A stretch of DNA of 64,000 nt. Origin: Roseburia sp. (GTDB taxonomy: Bacteria > Bacillota > Clostridia > Lachnospirales > Lachnospiraceae). The stretch lies in the NCBI GenBank assembly GCA_023664725.1, contig JAMPFA010000003.1, forward strand, positions 26,351 to 90,350. The letters run 5' to 3'. Every line of letters starts with the position of its first letter. The stretch's first letter is position 1. The notes below the pieces were generated by a model. That model did not search any database, was not told where the DNA came from, and was given only the letters and a program-made list of their open reading frames with translations. Shown one piece after another: positions 52,302 through 61,496 of this stretch. The position numbers and the translations under genes were made by a program.

Positions 52302-53768
52302 TTGGAATATACATATGAAGATAAAAAAGCAGAAGCATATCTGAATCAGGGAGAAATATTGTTTCAGGAGGGCAGATATGCCCAGACACTGGAGGAATTA
52401 TCCGCATGTTTAAAATGCGACATCTCCGAAGAAGCGGTATGGATTGAGTGCAGGGCCTACAATATCCTGGGAGATCTTTTTCTGTTTTCTGGATATGAGA
52501 CGGCAGCCATGGAAAATTATTTAAATGCAAAGCGGAAAGCCGTGGACAGAAAAATTGTCCGGCAGGAAGTCTATGCGGAGATTAAAATAGGTCTTCTCTA
52601 TGAAAATATGGGGGGATGCGAAGAGGCTCTGCGGCATTTTGACTGTGCCATTGAGGAGGCAAGGCAGGTTTCAAACAAAATAGATTACAAAATTTTGTCG
52701 GAAGCGTATATTCAAAAAGCTTATATATTGTGCAAACAGGGAAAATTTGGGGAGGCAGGCAGAGTTGCCGCAGTGGCGGATTCCATCCAGAAGATCCACC
52801 CTGAAGCTGCACTGCCTTTAAAATACAAGCTTCTTTTGGCCAGGCTCGCAAAACAGAGCAGCGATACGGACAAACTGACAGCATGCATCCAAAATCTTCT
52901 GCAGATGATCAAACAGGAAAAATTTAGCATGGAATATTGCAGGTTTTATCTGAATGTGTGTGAGTTTTTGCTGGATTGCAGCCGCAAGGAGGAGATGAAA
53001 ACCCTTCTGGAAATCCTTAAACCTGTGTTGATGGAGACAGAGTTTATTTCAATTGCAAGATATTATCTGAAACTGCAGCTTTCTTATGACAAACGTTTTT
53101 CTGACAAGAAGACATACCAGATGACCTGCGGGCGTTACATGAGCCAGAATGATTCCTATGCAGGACGGTTGTTGGAATTCCGGCAGCTTAATCTGCGGAA
53201 TCTGGAAGAATTACAGCGGATACGCATTGAGCGGGATAAATATCAGGAGAAGAGCAGAAGGGATTTAACTACCGGACTTTTAAACAAGACAGCCATGGAG
53301 GAGGATATTTGTGATTATCTCGCAAACCGTCCATCTCAGGCAAGGGATGCGCTGATCATACTGGATATTGACAATTTCAAACAGGTAAATGACCTTCACG
53401 GACATCTTGTGGGGGATGCGGTGATATCGAGGCTTTCCCGGGTGATGAAGGAGACATATCAAAAGGATGAACTGTTAGGCAGATTCGGCGGGGACGAGTT
53501 TGTAGTATTTATCAAAAATATTGAAAACCTGGAAGACATGGAGAGAAAACTGGGGACGCTCAAGGACAAGTTTTGTTCTACAAAATTCGGTAAAGACAAT
53601 GATCTGTCCTGCACCATCAGCGTGGGCGTGTCCTATAACCAGGAAATCTCCATGTCCTATGAGGCATTGTTTGAGTGTGCAGATCAGGCGTTATACAAGG
53701 CAAAGGAGTACGGAAAAAATAAGATTGCCTTTTTTGAAATAAAGTCAGGATTATTAAAATATCTCTAG
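52302..53768 (+). CDS. TPR-GGDEF diguanylate cyclase
   Basis: 488 residues from a TTG at 52302, after AAGGTGGG. Residues 1-300 are TPR-like helical repeats (QGEILFQEGRYAQTLEELS, GLLYENMGGCEEALRHFDCA, EAYIQKAYILCKQGKFGEA). A coiled coil links to the GGDEF domain (about 325-485; DLTTGLLNKTAMEED, LILDIDNFKQVND, GRFGGDEFVVF, ISVGVSY). The active-site GGDEF is intact, so it probably makes c-di-GMP. The inhibitory RxxD site is not evident (Y-Q-K-D-E at that place), so product inhibition may be absent. No membrane helix: cytosolic and probably controlled by a protein partner. Confidence 0.9.
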   Translation: MEYTYEDKKAEAYLNQGEILFQEGRYAQTLEELSACLKCDISEEAVWIECRAYNILGDLFLFSGYETAAMENYLNAKRKAVDRKIVRQEVYAEIKIGLLYENMGGCEEALRHFDCAIEEARQVSNKIDYKILSEAYIQKAYILCKQGKFGEAGRVAAVADSIQKIHPEAALPLKYKLLLARLAKQSSDTDKLTACIQNLLQMIKQEKFSMEYCRFYLNVCEFLLDCSRKEEMKTLLEILKPVLMETEFISIARYYLKLQLSYDKRFSDKKTYQMTCGRYMSQNDSYAGRLLEFRQLNLRNLEELQRIRIERDKYQEKSRRDLTTGLLNKTAMEEDICDYLANRPSQARDALIILDIDNFKQVNDLHGHLVGDAVISRLSRVMKETYQKDELLGRFGGDEFVVFIKNIENLEDMERKLGTLKDKFCSTKFGKDNDLSCTISVGVSYNQEISMSYEALFECADQALYKAKEYGKNKIAFFEIKSGLLKYL

Positions 53769-53780
53769 GAGGAAGAAAAC

Positions 53781-54389
53781 ATGAGAAGAAACCCTTATGA
53801 AGCCGGAGGCTTTTCGTTTCCCAATGGAGAAATGAGGGATAAGGCACAGCGTGAAATGGAAGGGATCCGTTACGTGAAGGAACATACCAGGATGGATGAC
53901 CCGGAGACGGTACTCAAAGTGTACTGTCAGCTGATTAACCAGAAATTGTTTGAGACGCCGGTGGGGTATCATTTCCTTAGCACTATGCAGGAATATTTGA
54001 TGTCCGTTCCCTATTTTATGACGGAAAATATCCCTCCGATCCCTGTGGCAGCCCCCAAGGGAAGCCAGAGGTCAACAGTTGTTTCCTCCGGGGAGCAGAA
54101 AGGGGCAGGGAGAGAAAATGTAAAGACAGTAAAAAAAGTTGTGACGGAAAAAAAGGTAAAAAATATCAATTTTAAAATGCGGTTTCGTGCCAGTTTTGCC
54201 ATCAATGTGATTCTGCTTCTCATTGTGATCGGGATGTTTGCGGTGACAGCTACCAGCGGAAATATCAATATAGTAAATTATGAAAACGAACTGATTGAGA
54301 AATATGAGACATGGGAATTAAAACTGGAAGAGAAGGAAGAAAAGTTAAAAGAGCGGGAAGCGGCAGTCAGGGAGCTGGAGCAGCAGTGA
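53781..54389 (+). CDS. Conserved membrane protein with C-terminal coiled coil
   Basis: 202 residues after AGGAGG, starting 12 bases after the GGDEF gene. An N-terminal soluble part (1-80, 'KVYCQLINQKLFETPVGYHF') recalls a small helical domain I do not recognise by name. A basic linker precedes one membrane helix (about 137-158, INVILLLIVIGMFAVTA). A Glu/Lys-rich coiled coil (KLEEKEEKLKEREAAVREL) closes the chain. The layout suggests a signalling or scaffolding protein. It shares its operon with the diguanylate cyclase. Confidence 0.75.
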   Translation: MRRNPYEAGGFSFPNGEMRDKAQREMEGIRYVKEHTRMDDPETVLKVYCQLINQKLFETPVGYHFLSTMQEYLMSVPYFMTENIPPIPVAAPKGSQRSTVVSSGEQKGAGRENVKTVKKVVTEKKVKNINFKMRFRASFAINVILLLIVIGMFAVTATSGNINIVNYENELIEKYETWELKLEEKEEKLKEREAAVRELEQQ

Positions 54390-54464
54390 TCTGAACACGG
54401 ATTTTTCATATTTATCTGTTACAGTGAAATCATAAAGTCCAGCAGATAAAGGAGAAGCATAGTT

Positions 54465-55145
54465 ATGGATAAAATAAAGATTTTAGTGGTAGATGATGAG
54501 AGCCGGATGCGCAAGCTGGTAAAAGATTTTCTGATGCGGAATAATTTTGATGTGTTGGAGGCAGGGGACGGGGAGACGGCACTGGATTTATTTTACAAAG
54601 ACAAAGAGATTGCCCTGATCATCCTGGATGTGATGATGCCCAAAATGAACGGCTGGGATGTATGCAGGGAAATCCGGGAGGTGTCTAAAGTGCCAATCAT
54701 CATGCTGACGGCAAAAGGGGATGAGTCAGACGAGCTTTTAGGGTTTGAACTTGGAGTGGACGAGTATATTTCCAAGCCCTTCAGTCCCAAAATCCTGGTG
54801 GCAAGGGTGGAGGCCATTCTGCGAAGGTCCAACAAGCTCACCGAGGAGGAGAGCGTGGAGATGGGCGGTATTAAGATAGACAAAATGGCCCACATGGTCA
54901 CTGTGGACGGGGAGCGTGTGGATCTGAGCTATAAGGAATTTGAACTTTTGGCATACTTTGTGGAAAATGTGGGGATTGCATTGTCCAGGGAGAAGATTTT
55001 GAACCATGTCTGGAACTATGATTATTTTGGGGATGCCCGGACCATTGATACCCATGTGAAAAAGCTCCGCAGCAAATTGGGAGCAAAGGGAGAGTACATT
55101 AAGACCATATGGGGCATGGGGTACAAATTCGAGGTGAATCCATGA
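54465..55145 (+). CDS. OmpR-type response regulator
   Basis: 226 residues. The receiver domain has D10/D11, the phospho-acceptor D55 (LDVMMPKMNG), MLTAKG and SKPFSP. The C-terminal winged helix has YKEFELLAYF, ILNHVWNYDYFGD, TIDTHVKKLRSKL and WGMGYKFEV. It is a transcription factor paired with the next kinase, whose ATG overlaps its stop (ATGA). The start follows AAGGAGAAG. Confidence 0.93.
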   Translation: MDKIKILVVDDESRMRKLVKDFLMRNNFDVLEAGDGETALDLFYKDKEIALIILDVMMPKMNGWDVCREIREVSKVPIIMLTAKGDESDELLGFELGVDEYISKPFSPKILVARVEAILRRSNKLTEEESVEMGGIKIDKMAHMVTVDGERVDLSYKEFELLAYFVENVGIALSREKILNHVWNYDYFGDARTIDTHVKKLRSKLGAKGEYIKTIWGMGYKFEVNP

Positions 55146-56626
55146 AGATCGTAAAGAAATCCCTGGCCAGACAGTTGACAGCAACCATAGTGACTTTAGT
55201 GGCCGGCACAGTTTTACTGTGCTGGTTTTTAAATAATACATTTCTGGAGTGGTACTACACATACAATAAGCAGGCAGCTATGCTTGACGGTTTTTCTGTG
55301 ATCAACAGTGCAAGTGAACAGGGAATATTAGACAGTGAGTCTTTTGACGTTAAATTTGAGAATATATGTGCAAACAGCAATATCTCTATAATGGTGATCA
55401 GTTCTGACGGTTCCGTGATCCGGGCTTCGGTGAATGATGTGGACCTGCTTCGGAAAACATTTATGGAGGTACTATTTGGAAATCCAGATGACAATATGAC
55501 AGAAATCCTGAAAGAATCAGACAATTATGTGTTGGAGCGGCAGATGGACAAACGGTTGGAGTCAGAATATCTTGTTCTCTGGGGGACGCTTGATGACAGT
55601 AATTTTATTTTGATGCGTACCGCTTTGGAGAGCATTCGGGAAAACGCCTGGATTTCCAATCGTTTCCTTGCTTATATCGGTATTTTAGCGGTTATTTTAA
55701 GCGCTATTGCCAGCATATTTGTGTCCCGGCGGATCGCAAATCCCATATTGGAACTGACAGATATCTCCAAGCGTATGGCAGAGCTGGATTTTAATGCCAA
55801 GTATTTGAGTAAAGGGGAAACGGAAATCGACCAGCTGGGGGAACATATTAACTTTCTGTCGGAAGCCCTGGAAAAAACTATATCGGAGTTAAAGAGCGCC
55901 AACAATGAGCTTCAGATAGACATTGAGAAAAAAATCCAGATTGACGAGATGCGAAAAGAGTTTCTATCTAACGTATCCCATGAGCTGAAAACGCCTCTGG
56001 CACTGATACAGGGCTATGCGGAAGGATTGCAGGAGTGCATCAATGAGGATGAGGAGAGCAGAAACTTCTACTGTGAAGTGATCATGGACGAGGCTGACAA
56101 GATGAACCAGATGGTGAAAAAGCTTCTGACGTTAAACCAGCTGGAGTTCGGCAATGACAAAGTGACGATGGAGAGGTTTAACTTGACGGAGCTTATCTGG
56201 GGGGTTATCAATTCTTCTTCCATTTTGTTAAAACAGGGCGGAATACACTTAATTTTCGAGACAAATGAGCCGATGTATGTATGGGCGGATGAATTTAAAG
56301 TGGAGGAGGTAGTCACGAACTATCTGAGCAATGCCATCCACTATGCTGACTATGAAAAGGAAATCAGGATCCGCTATACCAAATACAGGGATTATGTGAG
56401 GCTTGGGGTGTTCAATACGGGAAACAATATACCACAGGAGGATCTGCAACGGGTGTGGATTAAGTTTTATAAGGTGGACAAGGCCAGGACCAGAGAATAT
56501 GGGGGAAGCGGGATCGGTCTTTCCATTGTAAAGGCCATTATGGATTCCTTTCATCGGGAGTGCGGCGTCATCAATCATGAGGGGGGCGTAGAATTCTGGA
56601 TTGAACTTGACACAAAAAATAATTAG
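55142..56626 (+). CDS. Sensor histidine kinase with HAMP domain
   Basis: 494 residues from the ATG at 55142 (overlap with the regulator stop). Two membrane helices (about 15-35 and 180-200) flank an outer sensor domain of about 145 residues. A HAMP domain (RRIANPILELTDISKRMAEL) follows. His280 lies in NVSHELKTPLALIQGYAEGL. The N box (VTNYLSNAIHYA) and G2 box (YGGSGIGLSIVKAI) are intact. The layout matches ordinary envelope-sensing kinases. The signal cannot be read. Confidence 0.92.
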   Translation: MKIVKKSLARQLTATIVTLVAGTVLLCWFLNNTFLEWYYTYNKQAAMLDGFSVINSASEQGILDSESFDVKFENICANSNISIMVISSDGSVIRASVNDVDLLRKTFMEVLFGNPDDNMTEILKESDNYVLERQMDKRLESEYLVLWGTLDDSNFILMRTALESIRENAWISNRFLAYIGILAVILSAIASIFVSRRIANPILELTDISKRMAELDFNAKYLSKGETEIDQLGEHINFLSEALEKTISELKSANNELQIDIEKKIQIDEMRKEFLSNVSHELKTPLALIQGYAEGLQECINEDEESRNFYCEVIMDEADKMNQMVKKLLTLNQLEFGNDKVTMERFNLTELIWGVINSSSILLKQGGIHLIFETNEPMYVWADEFKVEEVVTNYLSNAIHYADYEKEIRIRYTKYRDYVRLGVFNTGNNIPQEDLQRVWIKFYKVDKARTREYGGSGIGLSIVKAIMDSFHRECGVINHEGGVEFWIELDTKNN

Positions 56627-56629
56627 TGG

Positions 56630-56658
56630 TTGCCCATTGCCCAAAAAAATGATATGAT
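56630..56658 (+). promoter_or_regulatory. Promoter of the lipoprotein gene
   Basis: TTGCCC (56630-56635), 17-base spacer with TGA before the -10, then TATGAT (56653-56658), 51 bases before the ATG. Confidence 0.55.
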
Positions 56659-56709
56659 TAAGAGTACAGAAATAGATTTTTTAATGATTTTAGACAGTGG
56701 AGGCACAGG

Positions 56710-57465
56710 ATGAAAAATTCACGGATAAGGATTACGGCAGTGCTTTTTGCAATCGCAGTTACACTATCAGGCTGCGGGGACGCATTGTATGAACTGACAG
56801 CGGAAGAGGAAACTATACTTGTAAATTATGCGGCGCAGGCCGTGGCAAAGTTTAATACCTATCAGCAGGACGGTGAGGTTTTTGTCAGACAGGATGTTCT
56901 GGATGAGGAGGAGACGGAAGCAGCGGCAGCGGAACCGGAGGAGTCGTTAGGAGAGGAAGCGCTGCTGGAAACAGATACAGAAGAGCCAGGTGAAACGACA
57001 GATATGAGCCAGTCTCAGGCAACATCGGCTTTGGAGCAGACTGAAGATACACCTTCAACTTCTACCATGACAGAAGCTTTGGATCTGGGCGTAGTTACCG
57101 CAGATTATATGGGGAATGAACTTACAAAGACCTACATGGAGGAAGATTACTATGCAGTGGACGCAGAGGCAGGCAAACAGTTTTTAGTGGTAAAATATAA
57201 TCTGGTGAACACGTCCAACCAGGCGCTGCATATAGATATCCTGGCTATGACACCGGCTTTTGTGGCAGTGGTGAACGGAGACCAGAAAGTGCCGGCGCAG
57301 ACCACTATTCTTTTAGATGATTTAAGCACTTACCAGTCGGATATAGAGGTTGGGGGAACAAATGAGACGGTATTGTTATTCCAGATACCGGAAGATGTGG
57401 AGAGTGTTTCCAGTTTACAGTTAAATGTGACAATGAATGGGAAACAATTTACGATAAATTTGTAA
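56710..57465 (+). CDS. Lipoprotein with DUF4352-like C-terminal domain
   Basis: 251 residues. A lipoprotein signal ends in LSGC (Cys22). A helical stretch (ELTAEEETILVNYAAQAVAK) and an acidic Glu/Thr/Ser-rich linker (about 65-125) precede a beta-sandwich domain (about 145-250; KQFLVVKYNLVNTSNQAL, FVAVVNGDQ, ETVLLFQIPED). This resembles the DUF4352 telokin-like fold common in Bacillota lipoproteins. It is anchored on the outer face of the membrane. Function unknown; ligand or protein binding is likely. Confidence 0.75.
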   Translation: MKNSRIRITAVLFAIAVTLSGCGDALYELTAEEETILVNYAAQAVAKFNTYQQDGEVFVRQDVLDEEETEAAAAEPEESLGEEALLETDTEEPGETTDMSQSQATSALEQTEDTPSTSTMTEALDLGVVTADYMGNELTKTYMEEDYYAVDAEAGKQFLVVKYNLVNTSNQALHIDILAMTPAFVAVVNGDQKVPAQTTILLDDLSTYQSDIEVGGTNETVLLFQIPEDVESVSSLQLNVTMNGKQFTINL

Positions 57466-57501
57466 AAAAAATAAAAAAACAATATACAATGATGAAAATT
57501 A

Positions 57502-57510
57502 TGCTATAAT
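57502..57510 (+). promoter_or_regulatory. Extended -10 promoter of cheV
   Basis: TGC-TATAAT at 57502-57510, 44 bases before the ATG. Confidence 0.45.
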
Positions 57511-57553
57511 GGAATAAGATTAGACTTAATGTGCACCGGGAGGAGATAGGTTT

Positions 57554-58468
57554 ATGGATACAAATATACTTTTGGAGAGTGGAACGAATGAGTTAGAAGT
57601 CTTGGAATTTGCGCTGGGTGAGAATCATTATGGAATTAACGTGTCAAAGATTAAAGAAATATTATCGTACCAGCCGGTAACTCCTATTCCCAATGCCAAC
57701 CCATGTGTTGAGGGTGTGTTTATGCCCAGGGATCTGATGATCACGGTTATCAACTTAAAACGCTGCATCGGTATTATGGAGGATGACAATAAGGGACTGT
57801 TTATCATTACGAATTTTAATAAGCTGAATATTGCGTTTCATGTAGATGAAGTGATTGGTATTCACAGGGTATCCTGGGAGGACATTATCAAACCAGACGC
57901 AACCATCAACTCCAGTGAGACAGGTGTGTCTACCGGTGTGATCAAGATGGATGACAAATTGATCATCATCCTGGATTTTGAGAAGATTGTTACAGATATC
58001 AGCCCGGAAACAGGTTTAAAGGTATCTGACATAGACGCATATATAGATTCGGATCGTAACAGAAGCGCCAATCCTATTTTGATTGCGGAGGATTCGCCTC
58101 TGCTTAGTAAATTGATCACGGACTGCCTGAAGAAGTCAGGATATACAAAGCAGATCGTTACTATGAACGGGCAGGAGGCCTGGGACAAGATCTGCGAGTT
58201 TAAAGCGGCAGGGACGCTGAGGGAGAATGTGCATTGTATCATTACAGATATTGAGATGCCGCTTATGGACGGGCATCGTCTGACCAAGTTGGCCAAGGAA
58301 GATGCACAGGTGAAAAAGATTCCGGTTGTAATTTTCTCTTCCCTGGTAAATGAGGAGATGCGCCGTAAAGGAGAAGAGCTTGGCGCAGACGCTCAACTTA
58401 CAAAACCTGAAATTGGAAATCTGGTAGAGGCGATTGACAAATTGATTGACGCATATAATCAAGAGTAA
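57554..58468 (+). CDS. cheV: Chemotaxis protein CheV (CheW-receiver fusion)
   Basis: 304 residues. Residues 10-165 form a CheW-like domain (LEVLEFALGENHYGINVSKI, GVFMPRDLMITVINLKRC). Residues 175-300 form a receiver domain with acidic pair ED in LIAEDSPLL, phospho-acceptor Asp in CIITDIEMPLMDG, and KPEI. It couples chemoreceptors to CheA and adjusts their gain. It is cytosolic. Here it stands apart from other che genes, though a chemoreceptor without an outer domain is encoded at 36-37.6 kb. The start follows GGGAGGAG. Confidence 0.95.
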   Translation: MDTNILLESGTNELEVLEFALGENHYGINVSKIKEILSYQPVTPIPNANPCVEGVFMPRDLMITVINLKRCIGIMEDDNKGLFIITNFNKLNIAFHVDEVIGIHRVSWEDIIKPDATINSSETGVSTGVIKMDDKLIIILDFEKIVTDISPETGLKVSDIDAYIDSDRNRSANPILIAEDSPLLSKLITDCLKKSGYTKQIVTMNGQEAWDKICEFKAAGTLRENVHCIITDIEMPLMDGHRLTKLAKEDAQVKKIPVVIFSSLVNEEMRRKGEELGADAQLTKPEIGNLVEAIDKLIDAYNQE

Positions 58469-58490
58469 CCGTTATATGAAAGATGATATG

Positions 58491-58516
58491 GGGATGTGAT
58501 GTTGTCATCACATCCC
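58491..58516 (+). other. Perfect 11-bp hairpin after cheV
   Basis: GGGATGTGATG (58491-58501), loop TTGT, CATCACATCCC (58506-58516). It lies between the cheV stop and the next gene's ribosome site and has no T-run after it, so it may be a weak terminator, an RNA stabiliser or a protein-binding palindrome. Confidence 0.55.
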
Positions 58517-58560
58517 TTCATATGATTAAGGACAAATTTAGGATACAGGGAGGTGCCACA

Positions 58561-60093
58561 GTGGACAACAAGACGGAAGATTATTTAGATTCCTTGCTGA
58601 GCAATATCTCTCCGGAGCACAAACGTCAGGTTCAGGAGAAAAAGAGTTCAGATTATATGGCCGATTTTGAAAAAGAATTGGAGCATATGGATATGGAGGA
58701 GTTTGTCCAGGATTTTGAAAGGGAAATTGACAGAGAAGAAGGGGCAGAGGAAGGAACTTCGGAGCAGGAGTTTTTTGACAATCTGGAGGATATTGTAGAA
58801 GGCGCCCAAAAGCCTGAGACGGATTCCGGCGCAGAAGAAAAAAGCCAGGATGAGGAAAGCTTTGAAGTAAATACCATGGAGGATGACGACTGGACACAGT
58901 CGGAGGGAGAGGACAAGCAGGACACCGACAGCCAGGAGACGGCGGCAGCACAAGAGGAAGGTGCGGCAGAGGTTGAAAGCGCAGCGGAAAATGAGAGCGC
59001 ACCGAAGTCTGATGACAGAACAGAAGAAGAAAAAGATCTGATGCAGCTTTTGTCAGAAGTGTCCGATAATGACGAGGAGCTCTCTGGCATTGAGAATCTG
59101 CTGAATGCAGATGAGAACAATGAGTCGGTGGAAGAGTCCAGCGGGGACACGGAAGTAAGCCTCAGTGACATTGCAGGGGATGAGGACGAGGATGCATCCG
59201 GCGATGGGAAAAAGAAAAGAAAGAAGAAAAAGGAAAAACGGGAGGGTGAGACCTTTCTCCAGAGGATTTCCCGTATACTTTTCGGAGAAGATGATGAGGA
59301 AGAAATAGAAGGAGGAAAGCGCAGCGTGGCAGATGCTTTGGAAGGCCAGGAGTTGGGAAGTGTTTCAGATGAAAATCTCCAGATTTTGCAGGAGTTAGAT
59401 TCTGTGGGACAGGGAGGAGACGGTTCCGCAGAGGAGAACAAAAAGGACAAGAAGAAAAAGAAGAAGAAAGAGAAAAAACCCAAGCCAAAGAAGCAGAAGA
59501 AGCCAAAAGAGAAGAAGCCGCCAAAGCCGAAAAAGCCAAAGAAACCCAAGGAAGTGGATTTATCTCCGCCATTGCCAAGAGGTCCGGTTATTCTGATCTT
59601 TGTTATGGGCGCATCTCTGATCCTCTTTATCATGCTCTCCGCAAATCTGATCAATTACAAAAATGATGTAAATGCGGCAACAGCATCCTTTAAAAGTACG
59701 GATTATGTGAAAGCTTATCAGGTTTTAGAGGGAATGAAGTTAAAGGAAGGGGATCAGGAACTGTATCAGAAGACTCTTGTTTTAGCTCAGGTTCAGAGTG
59801 AGTATCTGGCAGGAGAGAGCCTTTATCTGGCAGGACAGTACAGAAAGGCCCTGGATTCCTACATATGTGCGTTGGGAAGATATGATATAAACTATGAGAA
59901 GGCTGTGGAATGTGATGCGGAAAAAGAGTTTAGCGCATTGGAGGATTTCATTGTCCTTATGCTGGATGAGCGGTTTGAAGTCAGTCCCGAGACAGCCAGA
60001 GAGATTTACGCTTTGCATAACCGCAAGGAGTACACCAAACGTATTTATGACATTGTAAAGAATCTGGGACTTTTGGAAGAAGTAGAAGAATAG
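58561..60093 (+). CDS. Highly charged single-pass membrane protein of unknown function
   Basis: 510 residues from a GTG at 58561, after GGAGG. The N-terminal 290 residues are strongly acidic and low complexity. Residues about 295-335 are a Lys/Pro run (KKDKKKKKKKEKKPKPKKQK). One membrane helix follows (about 340-362, GPVILIFVMGASLILFIML). The C-terminal 145 residues are helical and TPR-like (SFKSTDYVKAYQVLEGMK, AGESLYLAGQYRKALDSY). The N-terminal part should be cytosolic and the helical part outside. I do not recognise the family. It lies between cheV and hisH, and hisH begins seven bases after its stop. Confidence 0.75.
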   Translation: MDNKTEDYLDSLLSNISPEHKRQVQEKKSSDYMADFEKELEHMDMEEFVQDFEREIDREEGAEEGTSEQEFFDNLEDIVEGAQKPETDSGAEEKSQDEESFEVNTMEDDDWTQSEGEDKQDTDSQETAAAQEEGAAEVESAAENESAPKSDDRTEEEKDLMQLLSEVSDNDEELSGIENLLNADENNESVEESSGDTEVSLSDIAGDEDEDASGDGKKKRKKKKEKREGETFLQRISRILFGEDDEEEIEGGKRSVADALEGQELGSVSDENLQILQELDSVGQGGDGSAEENKKDKKKKKKKEKKPKPKKQKKPKEKKPPKPKKPKKPKEVDLSPPLPRGPVILIFVMGASLILFIMLSANLINYKNDVNAATASFKSTDYVKAYQVLEGMKLKEGDQELYQKTLVLAQVQSEYLAGESLYLAGQYRKALDSYICALGRYDINYEKAVECDAEKEFSALEDFIVLMLDERFEVSPETAREIYALHNRKEYTKRIYDIVKNLGLLEEVEE

Positions 60094-60100
60094 GGAAAGT

Positions 60101-60718
60101 ATGATAGCAATATTGGATTACGATGCCGGAAATTTGAAAAGTGTGGAAAAGGCACTGGAATTTCTGGGTGAGAAAAGTGTGATTACCAGAGACAGAAGGG
60201 AAGTGGCTGCCGCAGAAAAAGTGATCCTGCCAGGAGTGGGATCCTTTGGGGCAGCCATGGAGCAATTGAAAAAATATGAGATTGATAAGATGTTAGTGGA
60301 GGCTTCGGCAGAAAACAAACCAATTCTTGGAATCTGCCTGGGGCTTCAGCTACTCTTTGACGGCAGCAGTGAGAGCGAAGGCGTGGAGGGATTGCATCTT
60401 CTTTCCGGGGATATTCTCAAGATTCCGGACAAGGAGGGCTTTAAGATTCCCCATATCGGATGGAATTCTCTGGAACTGGTCAACCAGGGAAGGATTTTTC
60501 AGGGGATCACGGGCAGTCCCTATGTGTATTTTGTACATTCTTACTATCTGAGAGCCAGGGAGGAACAGATTGTAAAAGCGACTACAGAGTACAGTGCCCA
60601 CATTCATGCTTCCGTGGAAAAGGACAATATTTTTGCATGTCAGTTCCACCCGGAAAAAAGCAGCAAAGTAGGACTTAAGATTCTCAGCAATTTTGCGAAC
60701 ATACAGGGAGGGGTATAG
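60101..60718 (+). CDS. hisH: Imidazole glycerol phosphate synthase, glutaminase subunit
   Basis: 205 residues. It supplies ammonia from glutamine for the fifth step of histidine synthesis. Triad: Cys79 in [11 protein letters not shown], with His and Glu in FHPEKS. Other motifs: [33 protein letters not shown] and VYFVHSYY. It is next to hisF, its partner, two bases away. Confidence 0.95.
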   Translation: MIAILDYDAGNLKSVEKALEFLGEKSVITRDRREVAAAEKVILPGVGSFGAAMEQLKKYEIDKMLVEASAENKPILGICLGLQLLFDGSSESEGVEGLHLLSGDILKIPDKEGFKIPHIGWNSLELVNQGRIFQGITGSPYVYFVHSYYLRAREEQIVKATTEYSAHIHASVEKDNIFACQFHPEKSSKVGLKILSNFANIQGGV

Positions 60719-60720
60719 TT

Positions 60721-61482
60721 ATGTTTACAAAACGTATTATTCCCTGTCTGGATGTAAAAGACGGCAGGGTGGTAAAAGGTGTGAATTTTGTGAATCTGCG
60801 GGATGCGGGAGATCCTGTGGAGATAGCGGCTGCCTACGACAAGGCAGGAGCTGACGAAGTAGTTTTTCTGGACATTACCGCTTCCTCCGATGCCAGGGGC
60901 ACAGTGGTGGACATGGTAAGGCGGGTTGCGGAAAAAGTGTTTATTCCCTTTACGGTAGGGGGAGGAATCCGCACTGTAGAGGATTTCAGGGCGATCCTTC
61001 GGGAAGGGGCGGACAAGATTTCTATTAACTCTGCTGCCATTAACCGTCCGGAATTGATATCAGAGGCCGCAGACAAATTCGGGAGCCAGTGTGTTGTAGT
61101 GGCCATTGACGCTAGGAGAAGAGCGGATGGCAGCGGCTGGAATATCTATAAAAACGGTGGAAGGATTGACGTGGGGATAGATGCAGTGGAATGGGCCATA
61201 AAAGCAGAAAAGCTTGGAGCCGGGGAAATTCTTCTCACCAGTATGGACGGTGACGGGACAAAGGAAGGTTACGACCTCAAGCTTACGGGAGAGATTGCGA
61301 AAAGCGTATCTATCCCGGTGATCGCCTCAGGAGGCGCAGGGACAAAAGAACATTTTTATGGGGCGTTGACTGTGGGAGGAGCAGATGCGGCTTTGGCGGC
61401 ATCCCTTTTTCACTATAAGGAACTGGAAATTATGGATTTAAAAAACTATCTTGCGGAAAAAGGAGTTTCTGTGAGGAAGTAG
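60721..61482 (+). CDS. hisF: Imidazole glycerol phosphate synthase, cyclase subunit
   Basis: 253 residues with the (beta/alpha)8 fold. It uses ammonia from HisH to form imidazole glycerol phosphate and AICAR. Visible: [18 protein letters not shown] (Asp11), [36 protein letters not shown] (Asp about 130), [13 protein letters not shown] and VIASGGAG. Only hisH and hisF of the pathway are in the window. The ung gene follows 14 bases later. Confidence 0.95.
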   Translation: MFTKRIIPCLDVKDGRVVKGVNFVNLRDAGDPVEIAAAYDKAGADEVVFLDITASSDARGTVVDMVRRVAEKVFIPFTVGGGIRTVEDFRAILREGADKISINSAAINRPELISEAADKFGSQCVVVAIDARRRADGSGWNIYKNGGRIDVGIDAVEWAIKAEKLGAGEILLTSMDGDGTKEGYDLKLTGEIAKSVSIPVIASGGAGTKEHFYGALTVGGADAALAASLFHYKELEIMDLKNYLAEKGVSVRK

Positions 61483-61496
61483 GAAGATGTGTTCGC

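Noticed and set aside
58653..59654. 333-residue minus-strand open frame, Ser/Phe-rich
   Set aside because: It is the antisense of the Glu/Lys-rich coding region. Its composition (runs of S, F, P) follows from that, and there is no ribosome site.
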